Source: Fomitopsis serialis (taxonomy: Eukaryota > Basidiomycota > Agaricomycetes > Polyporales > Fomitopsidaceae). Taken from it: a stretch of 64,000 nt of DNA. The notes beneath the pieces were generated by a model, which worked only from the letters and a program-made list of their open reading frames with translations, ran no database searches and was not told where the DNA came from. Shown one piece after another: positions 1 through 11,860 of the stretch. The number at the start of each line of letters is the position of its first letter. Position 1 is the first letter of the stretch. The DNA is taken from the NCBI RefSeq assembly GCF_022376445.1, contig NW_025955004.1:62001-126000 (forward strand). Direction: 5' to 3'. The position numbers were made by a program, and so were the translations under genes.

Positions 1-146
1 GGACTGGTAATCTGCGTGCTTCGTCGGAAGTTTGGGACTCCCTATATTAACCCCATAGGACTTTCGTACAAGAGTGACTGACGTTGCTACGTGCTTGCGT
101 TTTATTCCGTCTATTCTGCACCCATTCACCACGATACCTGAGTGAT

Positions 147-961
147 ATGAGCTCCGGGTTGCCTTCCGGCACGTACACAATCACCAATGTGTTATACTCC
201 AACCGCGCGAGCCTCACCAAGGGAGACGACGAAGAGATCGTCAGCTGCAAGCTCCCCCATCCGGAATGCGTCGGACAAAAGGTCAGCTCAATCGAACAGT
301 GACCTTCATATAAGCGGCAAAGACTGATAGACACTCGCTCTAATTTCAGTGGAGGTTCACAAGATATCCCGGGGACCGTTACTCCATACGGAACGAGGAA
401 CATCAACTACACGTTATGACGCAGACGAATGCGGCTGAAGCTGCTCTCGTTTACGGTGTTCGGGACGATATTTCGATGGCCTGGACAATCAAGGAGTGTG
501 AAGATTACGGATCAGATGTTTACAAGTCAGTAGGAGTGCGGCGACATTACGTGCGCTTCGTTGACGCTGACACTTCTGGATTCATAGCATATATGCGGAG
601 GGGTTTTCCAACCTCGTCTGGACAATCGACGATTGTCGAAACGGAGCGCCTGTACGACGAAGTTTCTCGGATATCATATGCCACCAAGTACTTAATGGAC
701 CACAACAAACACAGATCTCACTTGTTCGATTTGCAAAGGACAGACGCAACATGTGGCAGGCGAGTATTCTTACAATACGCTCACCCTACTTCACCACGCC
801 TTACATGTGCTCCATCTCAGATAAGTCCATATCCGCCTGCGGCTCGCAGGACGTCGCCTGTCGAAACGCCCGGGAACGACAAATCCACCTTGACTCTGGT
901 CTCTGTGGATCAAACGTATGTCTTCACGTGTGCCGCGCTCCGTATCTCGCAGTCAACATAA
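147..961 (+). CDS. beta-trefoil (ricin-B-lectin-like or I66 inhibitor-like) protein
   Basis: Five exons can be joined in frame (147-281, 350-525, 588-651, 715-759, 821-961), giving about 186 residues. The protein opens with SSGTYTI-like text (GLPSGTYTITNVLYSN) and repeats the trefoil pattern of a Trp followed by a basic or Thr residue: GQKWRFTRYPGDRYSI, MAWTIKE, LVWTIDD and NMWQI. That spacing is typical of fungal beta-trefoil lectins and mycocypin-type protease inhibitors. There is no signal peptide, so it is probably cytosolic, as fungal fruit-body defence lectins usually are. Intron 4 (760-820) begins with GC instead of GT. The last exon is the least certain part, because trefoil proteins often end soon after the final Trp motif. 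Binding of sugar or protease cannot be told from the sequence. Confidence 0.72.
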
Positions 962-987
962 CATGAACTACTAGCTCTGATCCGAGG

Positions 988-2874
988 TACCTAGACGTGG
1001 AGTGTGCATGGAAAGGCCTTTCGAGTCCTGGCATGATTTTGCACTTCCAGGAGCCTCTTTCGTTGCTATATCGTGGTGAAGAGGTCGCAGAGATGACGGT
1101 GCCCGGAAACGGGATGTTTGTTACAGAGACGGAGCGCATCCGCATGCACTTTCATCCGAAGGATAACACCCAGTGAGCACACGTAACCTCTGCCGTTGTG
1201 GAAGACACAGCGACAAATCATACCAACAGATTCCAAGCATTTGCCGCTGCTGTACTGATCGATTGCGATGTACAAGCGCGTCTGCGAATCAAGAAGTACA
1301 AGCTGTATCATTCCAATCCTTCCGAGCAGGGATCGGCCCAGGACAGAGACTACGTGTTCTGTCACGGATGGGTAAAGGAAGTCAGGTTCAAAGGTATGTG
1401 CTATGACCCATCATTCTCCGAGCTGAACGTACTTGCATTCTAGGACTGCACTCCTTTCGGGAATGCATCACTCTGAAGAACTTGAGGATGCTAGGCAGCG
1501 CCAGCGACTCGCGCACACATGAACCCTACATCAACGCCGCCATAGATGTCCATATCATGAATATGGGATGTCTGCTCACGTTCTCGGGGGATGCTGTCAT
1601 CAGCATCTACTACGGGAATACTAAAGTATGCTATGGCATATGCATTTCATGACCGCAGTTGTCGACTTGTTCATATTATCGGACTGTAGCTAGGCATAGC
1701 AACCCTTCAGGTACGATATAAGGGCCCCTGTCGCTATTGAGTATGCTCATAAGGTTCAATAGGCCTTCACTATCGGCCCTAACGTTGATACTTATCGAGG
1801 AGTGCGGTGGAAATCCCGCCCCATGAGCCCGGCAAATGACGAACTGCGCAGCTTCATGGATCGATGGGTCATGACACAGCTGTCATTGCCCGTCAAACTC
1901 GTCGTTGACACAATCAGCACGACCGTCTGCGGGAGCCTCGTCAACCTCCCACCCTTCTCTATCGATACCCAGATAGAAGGCTTCGGAATCGGCATCGTTA
2001 CCTCGGTCGACGTTCATATCTCACCCAAGGTTCTCATTACGCGAGGACTGTCCTTTGAATTCACAATGGGTAGGCGTGTTTCATAACAAACTGGGATCAT
2101 TGCGCTGACATTGTGCAGACAATCCGTTCGATACTACCCTTGAGCTCAAGAGCATGCAGCTGCAAGTTAGCATCAGAGGTTCGCACGTGGCAACCGTTAG
2201 GCATACGTTCAGCGGTGTCAATGGCGACAGACATGGACGTTTTGTTATACCCGTGAGTCAACAACTCGGCCTAACGCGTACAATGTCCGATAATCGCTTC
2301 GTAGGCCCGCGGGAAAGGCAAGAGCCCGAAGATATCGCATTGCTGGTTGAACGCAGGCTACATCAAGAGTTTTCAGTTGGCTATCTCCCGTAAGGCACCG
2401 CTGGACGTCTTCGTGGAGTCTGCCGACATAGTGTACGTGCTCCATTCATTCCTTACCCGTCTTATACAATTGAGATCGTCCCGCAGCGTTGATAAATACC
2501 ACTTGGATGGTCTCACCTATGACCCCCACAACATTCCCTTCCGGTCAGTGGACACAATGCTAGTCAACAGTCGCACACTCATAACGATGCCTGCTAAACA
2601 GCTTACATGCCTTGTGAGTGGCATGACTCGGATGGGGATCGTCTGCTCAGCGCGACGAGCCTCTCATGCCACTCCTCCTCTCGTAAAGCTTGTCTCGTCT
2701 TCGTTCTCTGGAAGCATGGTCTACACGCTGTCTCGAGACACCGTCATCCGGCAGCACCCCTCACATGTTGTTTCCCGGTCACATTGTCGAGCCTTTCGTA
2801 CTGCCCTGCGGTTCACATTGTACGCCAGATCACTCACAGCGCGCATTGCTCCCCGGCCTAGCCAGCACTTGTAA
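988..2874 (+). CDS. DUF3712 / AsmA-like lipid-binding-type protein, 5' end not found
   Basis: Successive exons share one splice logic: MILHFQEPLSLLYRGEEVAE, then FQAFAAAVLIDCDVQARLRI after the intron starting at about 1173, then LHSFRECITLKNLRML, INAAIDVHIMNMGC, AFTIGPNVDTYRGV, DNPFDTTLELKSMQLQVSI and YIKSFQLAISRKAPLDVFVE. The beta-rich text with Asn-Pro turns and 'L.Y.G..I/V....' motifs matches the basidiomycete DUF3712 family, membrane-anchored proteins of unknown function related to LEA/AsmA folds. The usual N-terminal transmembrane helix is missing: coding text can be followed back only to about 988, just after the preceding gene, with no start codon in frame before 1033. The 3' part past 2612 is uncertain; RDEPLMPLLL and VKLVSSSFSGSMVYTL are in different frames. 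It is either a 5'-truncated copy or has an undetected first exon. Confidence 0.6.
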
Positions 2875-3015
2875 GCTGTCTCGTCCAAAGCGACTTCGAG
2901 CCGTTTGGCGCCACACTTCAACTTCTATCACGCTGTCTCAGCATCTGACTCAGAGCCGCCGTCGAGATATTAAACATAGCATATTAAGATTAGCATACAT
3001 ACATATCGTCCCCTA

Positions 3016-6000
3016 TCAGAGAGTAAGCAATGAGATCCGCTCGTCCTTAACTGCAAACAACAGGATATACTTCTGGCCGTCCGCCTTCTTCCTCGAGACA
3101 GCGTCTCGAATTTGGTGCGCATAGGCCCCGTACTGCGCGGGAAGCGTCACCGCTATCGCCTTCCACGCTTCTTCGTCCGTTACCCAGCTCGCATTCTTCG
3201 ACAGCTCGTCGAACACCGAGGCCGGCAGGTCGACCGCGATGGTGGGCATGCCCGATGCGGCTGCCTGCTTCACCTCAAGCGCGGCTTCGAACGCTAACGC
3301 ACAAGTCATGGTCAGCCCTGCTCTCATCCGGTGCAGAGGTATCGCAGCTCACTTCTATCCAGGAACATCTGCTTGGTGTATTTGGCGCGCTTCTTGGTGT
3401 CGCTGGGCAGTATGAGTTGTACATCGGACCGGCTGACAGGCTCCTTCGGTCCACTGGCCAAGGGTGAACTCTCAGCAACAGCGGGGACACCGGAGATGGA
3501 GGCATCAATCCTCTTTTGTTCCAAGAGCTGCTGCTGCAAGAACAGTACGAGTTCGTGTCGTGACACTACCCAAAAGGTTAGTCTTGGAAGAAAGAAGATA
3601 ATTTCGTGTTACCTTCATACTCGGTGCCCCGTAAGACACTCTTGACTTTGTAAGGTAGCCATGGCTGGTCAGCCCGTCGCGCAGTCCTGGGCCGCGGATA
3701 GACAACGAAACTACCGAGATGAAGCAATGACTGACGCGTCCGCAAGACAGTTATTCAAACTTACAGAATGCCTTCGCGGTAGCAAACGTCCAGATGATTC
3801 TCGCCATCGCCGTCGGCGATGCTGGAGTCATAGATGACATCGGTGCTGATGTTGTGCTGCCAGAGCATGGCTGCCACTTCCAGGCGATCGGCGAGATACC
3901 CAGGCTGGTATGAGACAACGTACACATCACAACGGCGTGGGCTCCAGTAGCCAAATGAGCGATGCTCCTTGAGAAGAGTCTTGACCGACGCGCTTTGGAA
4001 AGCCGCCAGTGCAGCGGTAATCTTGTCAAGAGCAATTTGAACGGCGACAGCGCAAGTCATTTCGGACTTGGGCTTGGGTGGAGAAAGCCGAGATATGAGG
4101 TTGTCGTACCTGCCCCTATCGTAAATTCTCGAGTTCTGAACGAGAATGTACTACTCACCGTCCGCCTGCTGCCAAGATGTCTGACCTCTTGTTGCGCCTT
4201 ACTACTTCAAAGCAGACTCCGTCTTTGAAGTACGGGTTGCGATTGCTCGTCATCAAAGGATTGAAGAGGATGGGTCGCGTCACTCCCGAAGCCGCCGCAA
4301 AGGCAATCGTGCTCTTGACATCCTGAATGTAGGGAATGAGAACAGGTAGTAGTGCGGGTGCTGCCTTCTCCAGGCGTGATACGACGCTGTCAATGTCCTC
4401 GTCTGTACTGATTGTCAACGGGGCGCCCGGGAGTAATATAAGTTCGCTACTGACCAACATCGCACAATAGCTCAAGTTCGTCCGCAACATTCCTCGAGAT
4501 GCCCTTGCGCAGTAGCATGGAACGCTTTTGAGACTGAGAAGACTTCGTTTGGTCGAGTATGTCCATGACTGCATCGCGCACATCGCTGGGCACACGGTCC
4601 AAGGCGACATCGAGGACTACATCAGGGTTAGCAAATAGCTCACATGGTCTAGCAAGACACTTACTTCTTGAATGTGATATATGAATCTCATACAATTGGG
4701 CCAGATTCGCAAAATTATTGAGGCAGTCGTTGACGATTGACAGCGCTTCAGCAGCGGCAGCAGTGGGCCCGACCACCAGATCCGGGGTGATGATATCGAA
4801 CACTGCTGCCTTTGCTACCCTGGGATGACCGGAGACAACGCTGCGCATGATGTGGTCAGTGGTAAAGCAGCAGATCGCACAACAATCACACACTTCGGTC
4901 GGTAGATATCGCCGATGTAAAATCGTTTGATTCGCTTGGTTCCTTCTCGAGCCGCTAACCTAGCAAAAGGCAAAAGAGCGTTGTTCGGTAATGCGACGAC
5001 TTCGCCATGTCGGTCCAAAAAGACTGCGCGGTTGCGCTCTTCTTCAGGATTCGTGTTTGGCATGAGTAAGGGGGGCTCCATATTCACAGCGCCGTGAAGA
5101 CGGAATATCTCCACGAGACAATCAATAACCTTGCCATTCAGCGTCACATGTTCCAGAAGCCCGGCTTGTGTGTCGTAGAGAAAGCCCCGCACGGGCTTTG
5201 CAGGTTGATTGAACAGCGAAGAAAGGACAGCCTGCAAGTGAGGTGAATCCGGTTTGGCTGAACGATACAGTAAGGGAGATTGTCAGGTACGATTTCAGCA
5301 AGACACTTACTCATCATCTTCAAAGCACCCTTGAAGTACTCGTCTTCCAGACGCGGAGGCAACAATGAACTCTGCGACAGTTCCAGCGCAGTGGGTCGAT
5401 CATTCGGGTTGTGCTGCAATAGCCAAGTGATGACTGCACGATGTCAGCGCTGAGTGAAGGAGCGTGGTCGATTTACATACTCCGTCGTTGTCTCGCACGG
5501 TGTGGTTGCCAACTGATAGGGAAGAAGATACCGAGCTTCCGCAGATCCTCTAGGACGGCGATACGCTCCGCACCAGTCGAGAACGTGTAGTTCATCTCGA
5601 AGAAGACAACCTGTGATATGCCGTCAACGGTTGCACGACTGTTTCGACTAAGAATGACGCACTCCAAGGCTGTAGATGTCAGCTTTCGTGTGGTCGCGAG
5701 GTCCTCCCCTGGAAGATTGTACTTCCGGAGCAATGTAAAGCCTCGTTCCGACATCTGTATGTAGCGTCACCGTACCATTCAACGTAGTATAAATAGGACT
5801 CACCCAACGTCATATCCGCATCCTGAACGTTGGGAGCGGTGACATCAGAAGGATCAACAGCGGCCAAACTCGAAGTTGCAAGACCGAAGTCGCCAACTGA
5901 GACATGTCAGTGATGGTGAACCCCGGCGTACCAGCGGAGATTCCATACCTTTGCAATCTCCCTTGCCGTCTACGGGAAGATTAGGACGTATTTCATGCAG

Positions 6001-9000
6001 CAACATCTCAGACACATACCTATGAAGATGTTGGTTAACTTAATATCTCGATGTAGCTACGCGTAATATGATATGAGCAAGCCATGTTGCCAGTAGGTGA
6101 ATGGTTCCACTTACGATGCCGAGGCTGGACATGTGCACGAGTGCGTCAACAATCTGTTGAAACAACCGCCAGGCATCTTCCTCAGAAAGCCCTTCAGCAA
6201 TGCGCTGAGTTATGTCATAAGCTGATCGCATCCGTCAATCAGCTTGATGCAACACGCACCTCCTTCAGAGTTTGGCGCTCTACATACTCCTGCGAGAAAG
6301 AGTCATGTCACTATGTCTTGTCGACCCGAGAGAAATGACTGACCATCTGAATGTATAGCGTCCTGAAGACAGTCGGTGCCGGGTTCGCAGCAAAGGACCC
6401 GTTGCTTTTGAAGAGACTGTCGAATGCCTCTTCGCTCTCCCCGCTAGACGCAGACTCGCTCCCTTTCTCGGGGTCCGCCGAGCCCGAACGCGTGAAGTGG
6501 ATGCTGGGGAAAGAGTGTCTACTCCCGGAGCCTATGTCATCGAGGTCGACGGTGAAAGGGTCAGGGTCGGATCCCGCGAGCGCGAGTCGGGTACCGACGT
6601 GTCGCCGTCTGTTGCCGTTTCTCGATCAGACTCGGACGACACTGCCGTAGAGTCTGGCTCCGACGTTTCCACCCAGGTCGTGTAGTAGCGGACGATAGAG
6701 CGGTGGTTCAAGCGGCTTAAGGCGTTGACCTCTCGGAAGATCTTGCTGTCGCTCTGGGTTGCACGCAATCTGATCTTCTTCACTGTTGATCGTCATGAAC
6801 AAAGACAGTAGCGTCAACGTTCAGTGGTCATCACACACCTGCGTAGATACGAGAGTCGATCTTATTACGGGCTTTGACGACGGACCCAAACGCGCCGCGA
6901 CCCTATGTGTGCAGTAGAGCAGGTCAGAATGCACGTTGAGCACTATAAACGTTGTGCTCCTACCAGAAGCTCGAGTTCTTCCCAGTCCTCCTTCCACCTG
7001 CTAGCGTGCTTTGCTTTCGGAGGCGGCATCCTGAAGTAATCAGTCTCGGGAGAGCCATTCACAAATGGATGCCACATAGGCGTCTTTGGACCGGGGTTCG
7101 CGCGGTGCCTGACAATACCGTCTTGCACAGTTACTACTAACTATAGACAGCGTACCTGGGATGGGTATGGCTGCACTTCGCACTGTGGCAGGGAGACAGG
7201 GCGCCTTGCATGTTAGCAAGCAGACTGCCGGAGGAAACCGGATGCTTCTTGCTCTGTGTCAGCATGTCGACCGCTTGCTGCTGCAGATGAGGGAGATCGA
7301 AGCTGCCGCAGTCAACGTCATTAACAGACCAGCACTCCCATAGACGAAGTTTCGTACAGTTCCGCAGTGCCGTGTGCACGTCGGGGAAACGCTCCGCAAC
7401 ATCGCTGCCCATCAACATCTGGAGAGTATGATCCCTACCGCATGAATGTCTCGGAACTGGTGTACACCAGTGGCGACTCGACCGCCTCGGGGGCCACCTA
7501 CCCTCCTCGTCAATCACTTAACGTTGCATTACTGCACCTGAACTTACCATCCTTCCGGTATGGGCGTCTCGTCCACCTTAGGGTCCATGTTGAACCCAAA
7601 GGGTCGGAGCGGTGAGATCGAGAAGGCGGACGTGGTACGCACCTTGAAATTTTGACGATCTTCGTCTGCCTCCCTCTTCGCGCGGTGCAAGCCCGATATG
7701 GTTGATGCATAGCCCGCGATGTACAAGTTCACGGGCGTGAATGGCTTGCAAACCAGAAAGTATCTGTAGGAGGTAGTCCTGTATACGGCGAAAGATTCAG
7801 TCGCGCGATTGCGAGATGGTACTCAGTATTACGTACAGATGCACGGTCTTCGCGGAGCCAGTCGCAATCCTCGAGGACGTCTTTGAGCGTCACGGCCGGC
7901 CGTTGCTCGGTCAGGATGATCAGTCGAGGAGACCCGCTCGAAGTGGGACTAGTCAGCTTCACTGCTAGAGTCGTCAGAACATTCGCGTGGCGGATGAGCG
8001 TGAGGCGCTGGATCTCGCTCTCGAGCTGCTTGAGCTTCTTCCTGCCTGTGCACCAGTTTTAGTGCCATGCAACTTACAGCTATTTGCTGAACGAGTTTAC
8101 CTTGCGTTGTGGTGTAGTACTGTGCATGGAATGTGATGGAGAGCAGTTCGAGGGGCAGCGTCTTCTTCTGGTCGTCATCCTCGCATACAGGATCGGCTTG
8201 GTACATGGTCCCTAAGCACTCTGATTTACTCACTCGTCAGAAACGGCTTCGTCACTTACTCAAGTAGCACTTACCTTGCCTCGGATGGAACAGCTTGACC
8301 TTGCTGAACCGCGCACCCTGCCACTCGATCTCCTGGGTGAACGACTCGGTCGGAGTAAGATCTTCTGTGGTTGGAACTTCCGTTGCGTCGGACATCGCTC
8401 GCTTGCGCACTTGCTGCAACCGCTCCCGTTCAAGCTGCTGTCGATACGCGTCTACACGGATCTGCTCCTCAAGTTCCAGAGCCAGCTGGTGGTTACGCTC
8501 CTCCTCCTGCTCCGCCTGTTCTTCCTCTTTCTGCCTCTTCGCCTGCCGACCGAGCGTCAGCCACCACCAGTCGAAATCGCCAGTCGCAAATGCAATATGA
8601 CGTACCAGTTCTTCCTCGTGGGCGCGTCGGTTCATCTCCGTCGCTAGAGATCCGACGACCTCGACAGGAGGCTTCACATTGTGCGTGATCCACTCCTGTG
8701 CGAAGGTGACGATCTGGAAGACCATCTCTTCGCCCTTCTGTTTCTGCGCTTCCGCATGGATGGTATTCGAGAGCTGCGTTATGTCATTGGTCTTGAGACC
8801 GTGGATAGGTTGTTGTATCGTGAATGTCGGACATGCGATAGTGGGGTATGTCTTGGGAAACCTGTGTTAAAACAGTCAGTGACAGAAGGAATCCCATTGG
8901 CGGAGCGATCCTTCTGAGCACCTAGCTAGGCAAACCCTAACCCCACGGGACCCCAATGGTCGTCTGTTCAAACAGACGTTGCGATCCCCAGCAAGATGGC

Positions 9001-9936
9001 GACGACAGAAGCACTTCCCAAAGCAAGGGACCAGACTCACTTGGTGTGTAAATGGAAATAGATCTTGTCAGTGTGTTCGGGGTCGGGGTGAGAGACCTTG
9101 ATGATGAACTCGGGCAAACGTGGTGCTCCCTGCATTAAGGCATCAGTTCAAGGAACAACAGACAGGTAACCCGACTTCTGAGTGCCTTTGAATCAAAGGA
9201 ATGCCAGTACACAGATCCTAACAGATGGAATGAGAAGATCCGATATCTCAACGCCAAGGACCAGAATGTAGTGCGCTGCTCGAGGAGCGACAAGACGCTC
9301 GACATGTGGAAATAAGGCGGCAGGCCCAGACAGACGGCGCTCTACATCTGGTCAATTCGCATCTTAAAGAGTCGCCTGCAGACTGCCCTAACATGAATGG
9401 AAAGAAGGAGCACATAAGAGATTAGATGTCGCGACGATGGTGCATAGGTATCAGGCACACTCTCAACAACGATCTTAACTCCAGGCGTGACGGCAACTCT
9501 TCAGCGGCACCTATGACGACTGAATTTAAAAGCTGCGTTCACCGGCAGAACAACGAGCAATACAAGGGCGCCTTGTCGACTGTGAGGTCCTGCATCGCGG
9601 TGGAACGCAGCGAACAACGAGATGTAGCACCCACAAGACAGGGGCATCAAGGCAAAGCCCAATGATAGGCAATGTGACAATCTGAGCTATTTGGCAGGTC
9701 GAATGGGTGGCCCGGTTCCCTCAACGTGGGCACTCGAAGTCGGATGTACTGAACGGAAACAAAACATAACGGGCGTACCTTCCAAACCTTTGGAGGGGGG
9801 CAGTCGATAAAGTCATTGTCGTAAATACTCTGCCCGTTCCCGTCAGCCCTCCCAATATTATTGTTCGAACCTCTACCCGGGTGCGTACCTTGAGCGCTGT
9901 AATCTCCAACTGTTGGCGTTCTTCCTGAGATTCCAT
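3016..9936 (-). CDS. GCN2: eIF2-alpha kinase GCN2
   Basis: More than 20 exons encode the full GCN2 layout. The RWD domain starts at 9936 (MESQEERQQLEITALK, then SIYDNDFIDCPPPKVWK, then GAPRLPEFIIKVSHPDP) and binds the Gcn1 activator. A pseudokinase follows (8.2-7.1 kb). The active kinase has Gly loop GRGAFGSVV (about 6.90 kb), VKKIRL with the ATP lysine, an acidic Ser-rich insert, HRDIKLTN (about 6.04 kb), GDFGLATS (DFG at 5883-5891) and GTRLYIAPE. A histidyl-tRNA-synthetase-like domain (5.2-3.8 kb; NTNPEEERNRAVFLDRHGEV) senses uncharged tRNA, and a C-terminal dimer/ribosome-binding region ends KDERISLLTL. Exons 1-3 are 9889-9936, 9779-9829 and 9041-9129. The role is phosphorylation of eIF2-alpha during amino-acid starvation. 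I saw no frame break. Intron 2 is 649 nt, far longer than its neighbours. Confidence 0.95.
9130..9778 (-). other. Long (649 nt) intron 2 of GCN2
   Basis: The donor is at 9778, directly after the exon encoding PPPKVWK. The acceptor is before 9129, where GAPRLPEFII begins. In GCN2 proteins these two peptides are contiguous, so no exon is expected between them. Other introns in this gene are about 45-70 nt. I found no second gene, tRNA or clear repeat inside it. Confidence 0.75.
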
Positions 9937-10861
9937 GGCGAAGACCAACAAGCAGTCGACCTTGTGCTTGAGGAGGGGAGGGCCCAGCGGACCTCGGCAG
10001 CTCAAGCTTGCATCGCTCTCACCTCTGTATGTACGTGGATGGGCGTTGCGGGAGGGAAGATCGAACAAAGCGCCTGTTCGCGCTCTGCTGAAATGAATCA
10101 GGGAGAGTCATGCACGCGCTTGGCGCATTGCATCTTCCTTTACAACAGAATTCCCTTTTCCGGTCGTCACGGATACTGTTGTGACCCCACGTGTGTACCT
10201 GTCACGCATATCCCGAGGGTGCTGAATGCCGACAGAAGCAGCAACAAGTCGGATCTAGACAAGATCTTGTCAGAACGATGCTCTTCAGGCCGTGGAAAAC
10301 GCTCGGGCTTGTTCTTATAGCAAGAAGTTGTTCTGCTCAACTACAAAACGGGCCTATCGTCACGTGGACGCGTTGCGTACGGAATTCGTACGCGAGGCCG
10401 TCGCGCGGTCACCCTTCCTTAGGCGAGACCACGATGCCTACATCGTGGTCAGACACACGCTGAACCTGCGCTGAACCATCAAAATGAAGCACAGCAACGT
10501 AAACAATCAAGCGAGGCTCATTGTCCCAACCAATCCTACCAAGAATGACCACAAACGTTCGGCGTAGTGGCAAGTTCGGGGGTGCTTCCGCTGCACAGTT
10601 CAGCTGCAGGGCACGTACGTCTGCGCACGCTTGTCGACTTGCTCGGGAAATGCTCTCATCGAGGTAAGCTGGAGCTTCCCATCTTTCATACCACAAGATG
10701 CATATGATGTATATGGCTGAGATTACATGCTGTTCGTCGATTACAGTCTACAAGGTACACGAACTTCAAGTCGGGTATGTGGTCTACTGCCATGGTCAGT
10801 GCGACAGTGAGGAAACGTCGGACTAAACACGTACTTCTGCGGCAGGTAATGTACAAACTGC
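9937..10861. other. Intergenic: GCN2 upstream region and 3' flank of the CsbD-like gene
   Basis: No gene is supported. A minus-strand reading frame at 10409-10696 (95 codons) has a protein-like end but no recognisable domain, splice partner or start context. The 3'UTR of the CsbD-like gene and the promoter of GCN2 should lie here. Confidence 0.5.
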
Positions 10862-11430
10862 TCAGTTGGTGGTGCCTGTAACACCCGTATTTCCGTTGGT
10901 AGTGGCGGCGGTGGACGGTTGGGCACCGACGGCCGGCGCTGCAGTGTTGGACGGCTGAGCACCGACAGCCGGCGCTGTAGTGGACGCGTTCGTCTGGGCG
11001 GAGGCGGGGGCCGCTGTAGTGGACGCGTTCGTCGGGGTCGAGGCAGGGGCAGCCGTAGTGGGCGCGTTCGCCGTGGTCGAGGCAGGGGCAGCTGTGGTGG
11101 TAGCGGTGCCAGTGGTAGCGGGTTGCCTCGTCTGCGCAACACCTTGCCGCATTTTTGCGTCACCCACATCTGTCTCTGCGTGGTGCCCACCGGTGCCCGT
11201 GGCAGAGTCGACGAAGTCCATGGCACCGCCCCTTAGCTTGTCGCCGGCGCCTGCGATCTCTGTCAATCGCCTGCAACATCCACAACTGCTTTGACTTACC
11301 CTCTACAGCGTTCCAAGCTCCTCTATAATTCTATTTTCAGGGAAATGCCTTTGTTATAGGCCATTCTGCCCACTCACCTAACCTTCTGACCGAAGTTGGC
11401 ACCTGCGCCGTTTCCACTCGTGTTGGCCAT
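10862..11430 (-). CDS. CsbD-like small Ala/Thr-rich protein with C-terminal repeats
   Basis: Three exons (11378-11430, 11300-11322, 10862-11259) join in frame from ATG 11430 to TGA 10862. The N-terminal half reads MANTSGNGAGANFGQKVRGAW followed by NAVEEIAGAGDKLRGGAM and DFVDSATGTGG. It resembles the short fungal CsbD-like or Hmp1-type stress proteins, which are small, hydrophilic and Gly/Ala-rich. The C-terminal half is a run of near-identical 13-residue repeats (TTAAPASTPTNAS type) followed by APAVGAQPS repeats, coded by a minisatellite. It should be intrinsically disordered. It has a TATA box about 90 bp and a perfect ATF/CRE site about 155 bp upstream, which fits stress induction. The family assignment rests on the N-terminal pattern only; the biochemical role is unknown. 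Confidence 0.7.
10905..11100 (-). repeat. Coding minisatellite (39-bp units plus about 33-36-bp units)
   Basis: Three consecutive 39-bp units at about 10980-11096 differ by a few bases; on the plus strand each starts GTGGACGCGTTCG or GTGGGCGCGTTCG. A second, shorter unit containing GGCACCGACGGCCGGCGCTG / GAGCACCGACAGCCGGCGCTG is repeated at about 10920-10980. Both keep the reading frame and encode Ala/Thr/Pro/Ser-rich repeats. Confidence 0.8.
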
Positions 11431-11519
11431 AGTGATATTGAGAATAAAAAATGCGATAATACAGTGTCGTGATGGTCGTTGAGAAGAAGTGATTGCTGCT
11501 GCTGCTCTGCTTCGAGCTG

Positions 11520-11528
11520 CTTTATATA
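11520..11528 (-). promoter_or_regulatory. TATA box of the CsbD-like gene
   Basis: TATATAAAG on the minus strand, about 90 bp before the start codon at 11430. Confidence 0.6.
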
Positions 11529-11581
11529 CAGGTGGACGACCCCACTCAGCCCACTTTATGACGGTGTCGCTGAACCACGTC

Positions 11582-11589
11582 TGACGTCA
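11582..11589. promoter_or_regulatory. ATF/CREB palindrome in the CsbD-like promoter
   Basis: A perfect TGACGTCA lies about 155 bp upstream of the CsbD-like start codon and 270 bp upstream of the divergent methyltransferase. It is the known binding site of fungal Atf1-type bZIP stress regulators. Binding here is inferred. Confidence 0.45.
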
Positions 11590-11860
11590 TTATTATGGTG
11601 AGTAGCTGTCACAGTGAGTTTGTTACTGATTCGTCACGCGTGACATTTGTTCTGCAGTCGTTTGCATTCTCAGGCTCAACTTTATAGGTACAGAACACTG
11701 GCAGTCTCTGACTTCTAACCGCAACCACACCGCAAGTCTTCGTTGTAAGCTTCTACACATTGTGAAGACTTCGCGTGAGATGGCGAGCTCACTCAGTCGG
11801 CAGGAACATAGATATAGACTGCAAGCTAGATTCTAGATACCATACTAGACTCGGAGCTGC

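Noticed and set aside
10409..10696. Minus-strand 95-codon frame upstream of GCN2
   Set aside because: Some protein-like text at its end but no domain or partner exons; not enough to call a gene.
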